A DNA stretch of 64,000 nt from Novakomyces olei (lineage: Eukaryota > Ascomycota > Novakomycetes > Novakomycetales > Novakomycetaceae), in NCBI GenBank assembly GCA_016906335.1, contig JADEYG010000015.1, positions 942,501-1,006,500 of the forward strand, given 5' to 3'. The stretch's first letter is position 1; each line of letters opens with the position of its first letter. The notes below the pieces were generated by a model. That model was not told the origin of the DNA. It ran no database searches and was given only the letters and a program-made list of their open reading frames with translations. The position numbers and the translations under genes were made by a program. Of the stretch, positions 10,671-22,489 are shown piece after piece.

Positions 10671-11421
10671 CAGTCGTGGTTGATCTACATGCAGAGTCAG
10701 CTAGATGATATATTAAAAGTTTTCGACTAAAATGGATTCATGTTACCTTGACTTTTACCGGGAAAGCGAAACTCTTGCTTTGAATGTTTGTATTCAGAAA
10801 AATCGATTGGACTTTTCTGGCGCAGAACGGGTTCGATCCTGGGTTCTCTAGAGACGAGCAAGAGATCGTTTTCTCTAATATCTTGTTGGCAAAGCTTTGC
10901 AAGCCCAGAATTAGCAATCTTTTATCGGTCGTGCCCTTCTTTGAAGCAATATGAGAGTCTTTGACCTTGTAAATTGGGTGTGTGTTGTCTACGGTTATGC
11001 ATATCAGTATAATTCAATTAAACCTGCTTTCTGGCTTACCCGGATTGAAGTTGAGCTGGTCGATGGCAAGCTTCTAATAATGGTCAGCATAATACCAACT
11101 TTAAACATGGCTAAAGTACCTGTGGACTCTTTTCGCATGAATGCATTTTACATGCTCTATGTGCCCTGAAAATGTTGGTTCTAAGGCCAAGGGCCTGTGG
11201 CTTATATAGTGCGTTTATTTGTGTCAGGGCATCTATCTCGTCGGAGAATCAAAACTCTCCTGTTTTGCGAAAGCAGGTTCATTGGTCTCCTGATTTATCT
11301 ACAGTGCTCGCTTGCGGAACTTGAATGCTAAATATATGTATGCCAGCCCACGCAGAATGGCCAGCTTAATTTCAAATGAGTCAATTAAAACGACTTATAT
11401 AAAGACTTAATCAAAACCCAA
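10671..11421. other. Intergenic region between the two low-complexity genes
   Basis: About 750 bp with the upstream sequence of the 776-residue gene and the 3' side of the 548-residue gene. No coding region is recognised. A ggttcgatcc string at 10829 resembles a tRNA B-box but lacks a matching T-stem. Confidence 0.5.
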
Positions 11422-13126
11422 CTATTTGAATTGAACAATTATTTGACCATTTTCCATTCGGAGCAATACCCCTGGCGGACTCTGTTTTTCATTGCTCGAT
11501 CCATCCTTCGCTGGCTTGAGCCCAATGCCGCTCTCACCGTCTGGATCGAGTTCTGAATCTTTACTGTTTTTTTCATTTTGAAGTGGGGCGCCTTCATCGT
11601 CATCTTCGTCGCTTGGTTGATCTTTGTTTTCATCATTTTGATCAGAGCTTTGACCATCGTCGTCATCATCATCATCAGCATCACCATTGTCACTATCGCT
11701 TTGCTCGTCTTCGTCATTGCCATCATCGTCGGTCTCTTCGCTTTCGCTGTCATCATCAGGAGCATTACTATTTTTTTCTCCAACAGAATCGTCATCCTCG
11801 CTTGGGCTCTCGATAGGATCGTTCAGTGCCGACTGCCTTTTCTTTTTGTTATGAGGCTTTAAGCTGTTTGCGATGGGCTTGTTTTGCTTACCTTGTATGG
11901 CAGCTTTTTTAATACTTGCCTTCTTCGCGTTGTCCAAATCTTTACTTCCTTTGGCGGTGATAGCTCCACGTTTGTCATTACGAGTTTTCTCGACATTTTT
12001 CTTCTCTTTCGAAGAATTTTTGTTTCCTTTCGAGGCACTAGTCTTTGAGCTTTTGGAAAAATTGTTTGCTTTTTTATCATTTTTTTGCATTTCTTTGCTC
12101 GATATGACTTGAGAATTTTCTTTGTATTTGCTCTTTTTCCCCAAAGAACTGGCATCTTTAGACTTCTCAGTTTCCTTTTTGCTCTTATGTTTGTCTTCGC
12201 GTGTATCGCTTTCACTTTCTTCATGGTCTGTTTCATCTTCTACTTCGTCCTCTACTTCGTCTTCAGAATCGCTGAAATCAGTCGCTTGATCGCCCCTCTT
12301 TTTAGCTTTTACGAACCCCCCTAGAATATTTCAGTAAATGATATGCTAAAACGCAAAATTCTGCAAAAGCAAGCTGACCTCTACTCGATTTACTGTTACT
12401 GGTTTGGAAACTAAAGGCAGGGATACCGATAAACCCATGTCCAAATTGCTTACCAGTCCGAATCAACCATTTTTCAATATCCGGGACTTGGTCCGTATCC
12501 GATGACGAGACGGAAGAGTTTGCTTCAATATCGGCCTTGTCCTTGTAATGATCGATCTGATGAGGGTCTCTTTTCCTGGAGACATGATGGTGCCTGTTCT
12601 TTTGCTGGTCTCCGCGGCCTCTAATAAGATTTTCATTTGCCGGTACTTCAAGGCCAGTGTCATCAGGTCTTCTCTGCTCCTGCTCCTGCTCCTGCTCCTG
12701 CTGTTGCTGTTGCTGTTGCTGTTTCTGCGTTGGAGCGTTACTTGCTGATGAAGGCTGAAACGATGATGGAAAGCCCGGTTGCAAAGCCTGCGGTGATTGT
12801 GGTTGAACTGGATGCACATGTCCTACTGGCTGAGGAAATGGTTGTTGCGAAAACGGTGGCTGCGAAAACGGTGGAGGGGGAAACGGTGGCTGCGAAAACG
12901 GTGGCTGTGGAAATGGTGGCTGAAAAAATGCTGCTGGAGCGAAATTCGGCTGAGGAAACGTAGACGGAGCGACGTTCGCTGCCGGTTGTGAGTACTGTGT
13001 TGGAACTGGTGCCTGAGCTTGAATTGGAGCCGTTGAATAAGGATAACTGTAACGAAGCCATGCTTCAATGTTCTCACGTGTTGGATCAGTTGGTGGGAAA
13101 GGTTTGTTATACCCCCCATAAATCAT
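11422..13126 (-). CDS. Pro/Gln-rich then Lys/Asp/Glu-rich protein, 548 residues, function unknown
   Basis: Two exons, 12379-13126 and 11422-12320, joined across a 58-bp intron (GTCAGC...TTCTAG); the frame closes. Residues 1-30 (TRENIEAWLRYSYPY) look folded. Residues 67-100 are repeats of PPFSQ/PPFPQ type. A Q run (136-143) leads into EQ dipeptides (to 151). Residues 214-240 (DIEKWLIRTGKQFGHGFIGI) look ordered and possibly conserved. The remainder is lysine-rich, then strongly acidic, ending in a short hydrophobic strand pair, GVLLRMENGQIIVQFK. The plan (ordered N-terminal patch, long charged middle, short beta-like tail) resembles the neighbouring 776-residue protein. No known family is recognised. 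An RNA- or chromatin-associated scaffold is one guess. Confidence 0.7.
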
Positions 13127-13842
13127 ATTTGCGCTTTAAAGTGAGACTCTAGCTGTGTAAATGAAGCAAATTTTGCTTTTGTCTGAGCAGTTTTGTGATT
13201 GTGTTCTCAATTGGCGCTAGTTCCTGGACTAAATAGTGCCGTTATCTCCTGAAGAATAGAAATGCTGCAGAATATATAGAGTGAAATGGAATTGTTTTGC
13301 CGCGTGAAGAATAGTCTTAAGGTGAAATTAGGGATAAGTTGGAGTTAACATATATAGAAGATTTACGGATATGGTCGAAATAATCAAGACCGCACTTTGA
13401 ACGGAACACTCTAGTCCTGAATCCTTCAATACCCACGGAAGAACGGGCTTTCAATTATTTTTAATGCAATTATTCTAGAGTACTCAATCGGTAATGTAAA
13501 GCTCAGGAGATTAAGTGTTTATTCTATTAAGATTTAATGATCTTGCTAATCGCCATTTTGAAAACGAATTGTCCCCTTATGCTTAAGTTTAATCTGGCCG
13601 TCTCTGCCTCCTTTATATAGGACATCAAGTGTGCATGCTTTCCAAAAATCAATACGTTATTACTATATGAATTGGAATGACTGGCAATAAGCTTACGCAA
13701 AGCTGCTCTTATTTGAATAGGATTGATCAAACTAAGTCAAATTCACTTTTTTGCAATGCCAGTTGAGCAAAAACTAATACAATCATCTTGCCAATTTCTG
13801 GTATAATGAATACGAGCCATAATAAACAAAGACATAATGCTT
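13127..13842. other. Intergenic, no recognised gene
   Basis: About 700 bp holding the upstream region of the 548-residue gene and the 3' flank of ADK1. Only short, unconvincing open frames are seen. Confidence 0.5.
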
Positions 13843-14721
<879 letters not shown>

Positions 14722-15842
14722 GGCAGCTAAGTATAAACAGCCAAACGCACTTCAGGAATCAATGGCCAATTCAATATGGATGGATGTTGTTTGGACTGCT
14801 TAAAAGAATATTATTGAGCTCGCTCCACCTGACCGAGTGGTGTTTAACGATATTTGACTTGTAAATTTTATGTATAATATCTTCGTTGTTTCATATTCTT
14901 CGCCATTAATTTTTGTTCATTTTTGCCTGTAGCATTGGCAGGTAGGAGGTGTTCACTATGTATCTGTATGGATCACTTCGGATTTGAAATGTTCTATAAT
15001 ATGAGCTCGGAAATAGCCCGGATATACAAGGCGTTGGCCAAGTACTGAAAAGAAATCTATGAGCGATTGTTTAATTACGCAAAAAGAGCAAGATCATAGG
15101 AGCCCATGTAAGTATCAGCGTGGTGTAATGCCCAACACATTTGTCACCTTTACATGGCAAAATAAGTCGATTTGTAATCTCGTTTTGAGTGCATTTGAAG
15201 AAGTCACATTAAATTGATTTTGTAAAGACAGACGAGGTCACAAAAAAGATGTGTTAAAGCAAAATTGGCGCATTTTACTGTATAGATAAACCTTAGTAAT
15301 TGTATTGCATCTAGACGATCAATGGAAAGCAAGTTTGGCAAGCATAAAGCGTGTGCCAACTCTGGTCGCATTTAAACATTTGTCTAATGTGCCCCTCAAT
15401 TATAATTAGACGTTGTCTGAATAGCCCTCGTCACGTGACAGGAAACCCATAGCTTTACTACTGGATGTTATCCCATATTAGATACTGTGTGGGATTTGCT
15501 AGGCCGAGTAAATGAATTAACGCCAGCGAAAGAAGAATATTAGCCAAACTCTAGTCGTTTCTCTAGATTATAATTATGATATTGGTTTGATTATCGTCAT
15601 TAAACTCGAATTTGAAAAGCGCTTCATCATGTCATACATTTCAGTCTTGGTTCTAAAAAAGCCATCTAGGCTGCTAAAGTTTGTGACTTTACGTGTTCTC
15701 TTAGAAAAACATAAAATGGCTACGAAACATAATAATCGTAACATAATAAAAACAATAGTCTCACGGTCGTCAGGGTTTTCACGAAAACGAAAAGATTACG
15801 GCGGCGGGACAAATTGGCGGCAAACGACCTTTCTTGAGAAAA
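14722..15842. other. Divergent intergenic region between ADK1 and PDA1
   Basis: 1.1 kb upstream of both genes. No coding region is recognised. It contains a 10-bp CACGTG palindrome and AT-rich stretches. Confidence 0.6.
15430..15439. promoter_or_regulatory. GTCACGTGAC palindrome (E-box/Cbf1-like site)
   Basis: A perfect 10-bp palindrome centred on CACGTG, about 400 bp upstream of the PDA1 start. Fungal bHLH factors such as Cbf1 or Pho4 bind this core. That it works here is inference from sequence and position. Confidence 0.4.
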
Positions 15843-17081
15843 ATGAGCAAGATGTTGGCTCGCGCAGGCGTGTCCGCTGTGCGCAGCCGCGCAACTGCAG
15901 CTTGCTGGCAAGCTCAGCAAGTTCGCATGGTCTCTGCCGATGCTGGAGTCACACATGGTGGCCCTCAGAAAGTGCCAGACGAGCATGAAGAAGCATTCAC
16001 GATTTCGCTGGCCGAGGATTCATTTGAAACCTACAAATTGGACACACCTCCGTCCCTTCAAATGGACGTTACAAAGAAGGAGCTTTTGGATGCGTACTAT
16101 GAGATGTCTGTTATCCGTCGCCTCGAGCAATCGGCAGATGCTCTTTATAAGGCTAAGAAGATTAGAGGCTTCTGTCACTTGTCCACAGGCCAGGAAGCAG
16201 TGGCTGTTGGTATGGAACAGGCAATTACCAAGCAAGATTCGGTAATCACTGCCTACCGTTGCCACGGTTTTGCTTATACTCGTGGCGGTGGAGTGAAGGC
16301 GATTATTGCGGAATTGTTGGGACGCCGCTCTGGTATTTCTTACGGTAAGGGAGGCTCAATGCACATGTTTGCGCCTGGGTTTTACGGTGGAAATGGTATT
16401 GTCGGTGCTCAGGTGCCGGTGGGCGCAGGACTTGCTTTTGCTCACAAATACACCAATTCGAAGCAAGCAGCGTTTATTCTGTACGGTGATGGTGCATCAA
16501 ACCAAGGCCAGGTGTTTGAATCTTACAACATGGCAAAATTGTGGGGTCTGCCTGCAATCTTTGCGTGCGAGAATAACAAGTATGGAATGGGTACAGCGGC
16601 TAATCGTTCTTCTGCCACCACTGAATACTTTACTCGTGGTCAATATATGCCCGGTCTTCGCGTGAACGCGATGGATGTATTGGCTGTGCGCCAGGCGTCG
16701 GCCTTTGCGAAGCGTTATACCGTTGAGCGTGAAGAGCCTATTGTACTTGAGTACGTCACTTACCGGTATGGTGGCCATTCCATGTCTGATCCTGGTACGA
16801 CTTACCGCACTCGCGAGGAGGTTCAAAAGATGCGATCTACACGTGATCCTATTGCGGGTCTCAAGAAACGTATCCTCGACTGGGGCGTAGCTGATGAAGC
16901 TAGCTTGAAAAAGCTGGACAAAGAGGCAAAGTCTTTTGTCGATGCAGAGGTCAAGGCGGCAGAGGAATCGGATTACCCTGAGTCGACACCGAAGATTTTG
17001 TACGAAGACATTTACCAGCGTGGATCTGAACCACCTTCGCTCCGTGGCCGTACACTTGAGGAGACATACTACTACAATTAG
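15843..17081 (+). CDS. PDA1: Pyruvate dehydrogenase E1 component, alpha subunit
   Basis: Subunit of the mitochondrial pyruvate dehydrogenase complex, which converts pyruvate to acetyl-CoA using thiamine diphosphate. Single exon of 412 residues. The start is the ATG at 15843; the frame is open a few codons upstream but has no ATG there. Residues 1 to about 30 are rich in Arg, Ala and Ser and lack acidic residues, a typical mitochondrial targeting peptide. The E1 alpha hallmarks are present: YRCHGFAYTRGG, GKGGSMHMFAPGFYGGNGIV, the thiamine-diphosphate motif GDGASNQGQVFE...ENN, and the regulatory phosphorylation loop YRYGGHSMSDPGTTYR. The C terminus LEETYYYN is also typical. Complete and intact. 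Confidence 0.97.
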   Translation: MSKMLARAGVSAVRSRATAACWQAQQVRMVSADAGVTHGGPQKVPDEHEEAFTISLAEDSFETYKLDTPPSLQMDVTKKELLDAYYEMSVIRRLEQSADALYKAKKIRGFCHLSTGQEAVAVGMEQAITKQDSVITAYRCHGFAYTRGGGVKAIIAELLGRRSGISYGKGGSMHMFAPGFYGGNGIVGAQVPVGAGLAFAHKYTNSKQAAFILYGDGASNQGQVFESYNMAKLWGLPAIFACENNKYGMGTAANRSSATTEYFTRGQYMPGLRVNAMDVLAVRQASAFAKRYTVEREEPIVLEYVTYRYGGHSMSDPGTTYRTREEVQKMRSTRDPIAGLKKRILDWGVADEASLKKLDKEAKSFVDAEVKAAEESDYPESTPKILYEDIYQRGSEPPSLRGRTLEETYYYN

Positions 17082-17233
17082 AGACTACCAGCTGGTTTAT
17101 AGGCAGTCGAGTAAGTTTTGAGATTAAGGCAGAAGCTATAAAATACAAATAATATTCCGTGTAAATGTAGCTTCAAGCTGTATTTTAAAATAGATTAGAG
17201 AGTCACTCATTTGCTGGAGTTAAAAATTAGGCT

Positions 17234-17854
17234 TTACGCATCCATCTCCCATAGCAAACGACGCTTCGCTCTAGCACTGCGAGCCTCCGTTTTCCGTGGA
17301 CCCCATGAAAGCCGTTTCAAAGCGAGCTCCGACTCAATTTGCCTTATACGCTCACTCGGCGCTGGGGCTACGATCTTTACAGCCCATGGTGAACAGTTGA
17401 ATCGCTTCACTAAAGCATTTACAGTCCATTTTCTCGGATCCTCTGCTCTTAATTGCCTTATTTCTTCAGCTTGAGAAACAGTCAGTTTCGAATACGCCTC
17501 TTCCCGCTTGGCTGCCGCCTTTTGTCGCGCACTGCGAACTATCGGTGGCAGTCTAGCACCTTTGCCCGTAGACACAATAGCGCTGAATCGATCCGTTTTC
17601 AGGCGCAATGTTTCAAGCTCTTGTCTCCGTTCAGCGGGAAGAAAAAGAGACGGTGTGTGTGCGATGCTCGGCATCGATGCAGGTGGATTAAACTCAATGC
17701 GTACCTCCGCGTCTTCATAAACCGTTTGTCCTACAGGTATACCACGCCGGAAAGGTAACCGTGGCCGGTGATGAGGATTTATTAATCCACGGCTCTGTAT
17801 CAACGGTCCAAGCCGTAAAATACTACGAGCACAGGAAATATTTGGCCTCAGCAT
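17234..17854 (-). CDS. MRPL20: Mitochondrial large-subunit ribosomal protein MRPL20 (mL58)
   Basis: Fungal-specific protein of the mitochondrial large ribosomal subunit. Single exon, 206 residues. The recognisable core is SQAEEIRQLRAEDPRKWTVN followed by LVKRFNCSPWAVKIVAPAP, the hallmark of the MRP-L20 family. A basic C terminus (RSARAKRRLLWEMDA) is usual for ribosomal proteins. The N terminus (MLRPNISCARSILRLG) looks like a mitochondrial targeting peptide. The gene converges on PDA1 (152 bp between stops) and is divergent from GID9. As the family occurs only in fungi, this gene supports the organism call. Confidence 0.85.
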   Translation of the reverse strand: MLRPNISCARSILRLGPLIQSRGLINPHHRPRLPFRRGIPVGQTVYEDAEVRIEFNPPASMPSIAHTPSLFLPAERRQELETLRLKTDRFSAIVSTGKGARLPPIVRSARQKAAAKREEAYSKLTVSQAEEIRQLRAEDPRKWTVNALVKRFNCSPWAVKIVAPAPSERIRQIESELALKRLSWGPRKTEARSARAKRRLLWEMDA

Positions 17855-18126
17855 CGTGTGTTCTTGAGCGCTATGAAAAGCTCTAAAGGTGCCGATCTTC
17901 TGCTGATGCTATTAATTTTTTATAGTCTAGAGTTCTACATTTTTATCATTCATGCAATATTCTTGCAAATAATCTTGCAATATTCTAGCAATATTATTAT
18001 ACACTTATCTGCTACACACAATGCTTTATATGGTAAATCGTGAACAAGATTACTTCGTTTTCCAATAATTATTACACTGCTTAATTGGCTCATCGACGGA
18101 TTGGACGTCTTTATCGACCCGCAACG
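17855..18126. promoter_or_regulatory. Short bidirectional promoter between MRPL20 and GID9
   Basis: 272 bp separate two divergent start codons, so both promoters must lie here. The sequence is AT-rich and has the near-repeat gcaatattcttgcaaataatcttgcaatattc broken into three similar 11-base steps around 17954-17990. No specific factor site is recognised. Confidence 0.5.
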
Positions 18127-19440
18127 ATGTCTTACACGGATCAGGAGATCCGGGTTGTGCCAGACCAGCATCTGTTATTAGAGCATTCGTTGCTACACGT
18201 TCCATATGAGCAGATGCGCACAAGCTTTAAAACTGCACAGAAATATTTGGAACGAGACATGAACAATATCATAGCGACAGCGAACGAACTAAGCCGCTCG
18301 AACAGTAGCGCAAACGACTTGTTGGCAAAATTAAATGAATTACAGAAAAAGGCCGAGGCCTTGAAATCAAAGGTTTGCTAAATGATTTAGACTTTGTTCG
18401 GCATTTTCAGATACTAACCCCTTAGATGGCAGCTGTACGGGAAGAGGAAGCAGTTTGCATTACGAAATCGCGCAACCGTATACAACATTTATGCCTTCTT
18501 GGTACATTCAAAAACATAAATGACCCACAGTACGAAGCGTGGGCTTCAGTGCGACTGGACCGACTCTTAGTGGACTATCTGCTAAGGAATGGCTTCACCA
18601 CAAGTGCACTTGAACTAACAAATGCCCGACACATCGAAAAGTACGTGGACATCGACGTATTCCTCCATTGCAAAAGCATTCAAAGAGATTTACGTAACGG
18701 ATCTAGCGCCTCATGTCTGGCATGGTGTCTAGAAAACAAGGCGGCTTTGCGAAAGCTAAAATCATCATTGGAATTTGAACTACGACTACAAGAATTCATC
18801 GAGTTATTACGGAATAAAAACTTCTTACAAGCTCTTCGATATTCTCGAAAACACCTTGCATCACATGCCGATTCTCATCTTGTTGATATACAAAAGGCTG
18901 CCGGACTGATGTCGTACTCGGATGCCAGTACTGTCCCAGAATACCAGGTTAGCTTAACTCGTCCCTACCTTTTGAATCTGCTAAGTTTTACAGAAGTTGA
19001 TTTCACCTCTTAGGTGGAGTCATTTGGCCGATAAATTCACTACAACGTATCGAGAGCTTTACGGTTTGACCCCGACACCAATGCTGAATATAGCTTTATC
19101 GAGTGGGCTTTCGGCCTTAAAAACGCCCACTTGCTATATGCCTTCGCGTCAGGATAATCATAGTTCTATTTCGTGTCCCGTATGCGATTCACGTCTCAAA
19201 TCGCTTGCCAAGGCTGTTCCTTACGCACATGCAGTTAGGTCCAGCTTAGTTGATAACATCACAGGAGAAAAGCTTGAAGGCCTCAATGAGCCGATCGTTT
19301 TACCAAGCGGCCGAGTCTATGGACATAAATCTTTAGAAGATTGGAATGAAACTGCTGGCAGTCCGTCTGGGTTTTATCGTGACCCAGTGACAAACGAAGA
19401 TTTTGACAAGTCACAAGCAAGAAAAATATATGTTATGTGA
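18127..19440 (+). CDS. GID9: GID/CTLH E3 ubiquitin ligase subunit Gid9 (Fyv10, MAEA), three exons
   Basis: RING-type subunit of the GID/CTLH ubiquitin ligase, which in yeast marks gluconeogenic enzymes for degradation when glucose returns. Exons are 18127-18372, 18426-18947 and 18994-19440; introns are 53 bp (TACTAAC branch point) and 46 bp. The product is 404 residues, close to human MAEA. Order: N-terminal coiled coil, LisH (about 124-156, VRLDRLLVDYLLRNGFTTSA), CTLH/CRA region (about 162-290), and a C-terminal RING-like domain beginning SCPVCDSRLKSLAKAVPYAH with LPSGRVYGHKSLEDW and FDKSQARKIYVM. The acceptor at 18993 was chosen because it gives LISPLRWSHLADKF, which matches the family; a later AG does not stay in frame. 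Its last 8 bp overlap the next gene on the opposite strand. Confidence 0.93.
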
Positions 19441-20364
19441 TATCAATAGGGTGAGATCGAGGGATAAATGGAATGTCTTTGGAAGCTGTGAATCCATATA
19501 CCCTAGCACCCCGCTCTTCTGCCCTCCACGTGGACTGCTGATCGTCAAAGTCGCCAATTGTCCGTCGATGCGAATATTCGGGAAATGTCGACGAGACGAA
19601 CTTGTAACTCCGTGTACAAGCTAGATCTGCTGATTTCGCAAGCTCTCTGATATTCCAAAGATTATAAGGTTTTGTTTCGGCCAATACCACAACGATTGCT
19701 CCAGTCTCAGTTAAAATATGCCTGGCCGACTTAAAAAATCCTAAGAGTAGTTCTTCCACATTGAAATTAGTTATCTCTATCAATCTTGGATTTACCCTGA
19801 TTTATTCTAATAGCTCTGTCCTGGTCTTTGACTCCGCTGTACGCGTGAGCGATCAATTCTAAGCAGTCGGAGCCTACCTTCCAGAATGAGGGAAATTCCA
19901 TATGATTTTGTCCCATTTTTGGTTTTTGATTATCTTTTTCGCTTTGTTGAGAAGCCTTGCGTCTACTCCTAAATTCTGTTAGATCTAAATTGGAGTAAAC
20001 CAGATATACCATGTAAAATTGTTGTTCCACGGGATTTCAAATACGTTAAGTTTCCTTCACAACCTGCATACTTCGCCAGAAGATCCGACTCGTTGTCAAA
20101 GCTGGTGGCACATAAGCCATACCCATTACGAAGATGATATTTACAAATTGATAGTGCGTAGCTAAAATTTCCTATTCATTAAGATTTGAGAGAACAGCAA
20201 GCTTTACCTTCTCCTACCAAAAGAATCCGATCGTCTTCGTTGAAAGGAATTAGGTATGGCAAGTCGAGCGTCTTCAAGCCTGGTTTTGATGCCGTAAGGG
20301 TACTCTTCGCAGGTGAATTTATTTTCTGGATGTGATGTAGCCGCTGTTTTTTGGATCTGCCCAT
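19433..20364 (-). CDS. BMT5: Bmt5-like 25S rRNA (uridine-N3)-methyltransferase, five exons
   Basis: Rossmann-fold SAM-dependent methyltransferase of the DUF2431 family. Yeast Bmt5 methylates a uridine of 25S rRNA in the nucleolus. Exons are 20208-20364, 20010-20171, 19878-19968, 19796-19836 and 19433-19752. The four introns are only 36, 41, 41 and 43 bp, and the 256-residue frame closes. Key segments are ILLVGEGNFSYALSI (SAM-binding loop), CATSFDNESDLLAKYAG, ILHGVDARLL, KIIWNFPHSGSGVKDQD and the terminal FPEYSHRRTIGDF, all matching the family in order. The short basic N terminus MGRSKKQRLH suits a nucleolar protein. Yeast Bmt5 is somewhat longer. Its stop lies inside the 3' end of GID9. Confidence 0.85.
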
Positions 20365-20703
20365 GCTGGCGTCTTATCAATAAATTCAGATCGTTAGGCG
20401 AGTAAGATTGTCTTCCATTCGTTGTTACTTAGAATCTTGTAGATTAACAAGCTAGAAAGAGCTTCGTACAAGTTTTTAAATGCAGTTCCAATCTTCGACT
20501 ATAGATGATAATAGTAATACTAAGAAATAGATTTATTTTATCAAACCGTTGATATAAGTGATATAGAAGTAATAATTTACATAGTTTAAAAAAATCCATT
20601 ATCTAACTAACCCTAATGTTGAGAAGTCTACCTTTACTGTCAAGATGTAATACTCAATCTTCTAGGCTCATAGTCTGTTTGAATTATATTCAAGTTATTA
20701 TGC

Positions 20704-20907
20704 TGTTTGAACGGTGATAGCTTTAAATAAAGATTCGTAAAAATCCTCCAAGCTCAGATGCGCGATCAGGGATGTATACAATATTCAATAATATAAATCC
20801 GAAAATGTATAATTTGGAGACTTCAGTGATGTAGAGACAGAATTATCCATGTTGACAGAAATTTAAAGAAGGAAAGTTAAATTTTATGTAAAGTCCATTT
20901 CTCAACA
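20704..20907 (+). repeat. LTR-like dispersed repeat, family B, copy 1
   Basis: Begins near TGTTTGAACGG and ends CTCAACA. It shares a block (aagctcagatgcgcgatcagggatgtata, here split: aagctcagatgcgc then gatcagggatgtata), gagacttcagtga and gtccatttctcaaca with copies at 36815-36993 and 47895-48133. TG...CA ends suggest an LTR. No target-site duplication is seen. The limits are approximate. Confidence 0.5.
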
Positions 20908-21801
20908 AATCATATAGGACACAAAATAGCTAATGATATTGTAGAAACATTCTTATGGTTTGACATCTTTATATGGGACGGGAATCCAACAAATCATGCG
21001 ATGTAAAATCAAATTAGTCATATTATTTGAAATGCTGCCTGGTTGCGCTTTGAGGTTGGTTGTCCGTACTTAGCCATATTTAACTCTAATTTTAAAGCAT
21101 TCATGCTAAACAAGAGAATCAAATCGACTATATAATGTATAATGAAGTCGATCCGTCTACTCGTGGCAAACAGTGCTGATTTACTAATAATATCGCTTGT
21201 GTGCGGCTATGATGGATACGTTACAGAAACGCCGCACTACATTCAGCATGGTAAATAAAGTAACAACAATTTGGCAAGATAGACAAAACCAATAGTGGTG
21301 TTTAAGGTAAATCTCATACAAAAAACTATGTGAAGCCAAGCGTAGTAGATCCTATCATTCATTGCTTTATGTATTTTCAAATTTATGATCGAGAGATTTT
21401 ACCCCGGACAGTTTATTTCGATTACCTTTTTAGAGAGTTTCTGCAGTGCGAATGACTCGTCTCTTCTTGGATTTTCAGATAAATAGCAGCCCGCCTTTCT
21501 TCAGCAATGCATATGTCCTGAAAATTGCATTAATTTGCATTAATCAAATTGTAATCAATAATTCGGATTTATAATGATATAATTAGCGTTAGATATTGCA
21601 AATTTAGTCATTTTGGGAATAAGAACGAGGAAATATTGGAAAGAGCGATAAATGTGAAAACAAATCGACTGCAAAAGCACTTTAACTCTTATATTTACAA
21701 TTTGACACTAATAATAGTAATCAGTCAATTTGAATATTATTTTCAAATACGGTAGACTTTATTTTCTCTTTTTGATTCATCTGGTCGCCTGTTAATAGTA
21801 G

Positions 21802-21888
21802 AATAAAATAAAATAAAATAAAATAACATAAAATTAAATTAAATTAAATAAAATAAAATAAAATAAAAAAAAATAAAAAAAAATAAAC
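21802..21888. repeat. (AAATA)n simple repeat
   Basis: An imperfect five-base tandem repeat of AAATA with AAATT variants, then short A runs. Confidence 0.9.
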
Positions 21889-22489
21889 TAAACTATACAT
21901 GGAGCTCTGCTGAAGAGTAACAAGCCTATTTATTGGCTTTCGAAAATACTAAGAATGCTTTTTTGCGGCCCTGATTTACAAGGCCAAAATTCAAAGATAA
22001 GCATTTAGAGGAGAGGCGGAAAACTGAAGGGAAGATGTCTAATTCTTTGGTGATTGGTGACAGTCTAATAATAAGCTCATGATAATACTTATTTTTTCAC
22101 TTAAGACATGTTATTATTATATTACGTATGAAAAACAGATTTTTGTGGTGGCATTGCGTGAACATTATATGATAGCTGTCTCTGGAAAATAAGGGACAAG
22201 GCCATTGCTGCAAAGAGTCTATCTTAGTCTATGGTCATAGTCTTAGTGTACACATTTGCGAATAAAAGATTACCTTAGTAGCAACTCTAGGTTTAGAATC
22301 GTTCATCGTCGCTGTGGCGGTTTCCTAAGTTACGTAAATATTTTTACGACTTTCATTTAAATTGTGTCAAGCCTGTGTAACATGATAAGTTGAAAGGAGT
22401 TAGCCGGGCCACAAACAACCTATGAAAATAAAATCTTGAGTTTGTTCAGATAGAGAATTTACATCTAATACAATTAAAGCCGACTGAAT

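Noticed and set aside
10800-10860. Possible tRNA gene because of ggttcgatcc
   Set aside because: The flanking bases do not form a T-stem and no A-box or acceptor stem is present.
11578-11862. Plus-strand hydrophobic ORFs opposite the 548-residue gene
   Set aside because: Complement of the Asp/Glu/Lys codons of the real gene.
15587-15988. 133-residue plus-strand ORF overlapping the PDA1 start
   Set aside because: It runs out of frame through the clearly coding PDA1 N terminus and has no recognisable domain.
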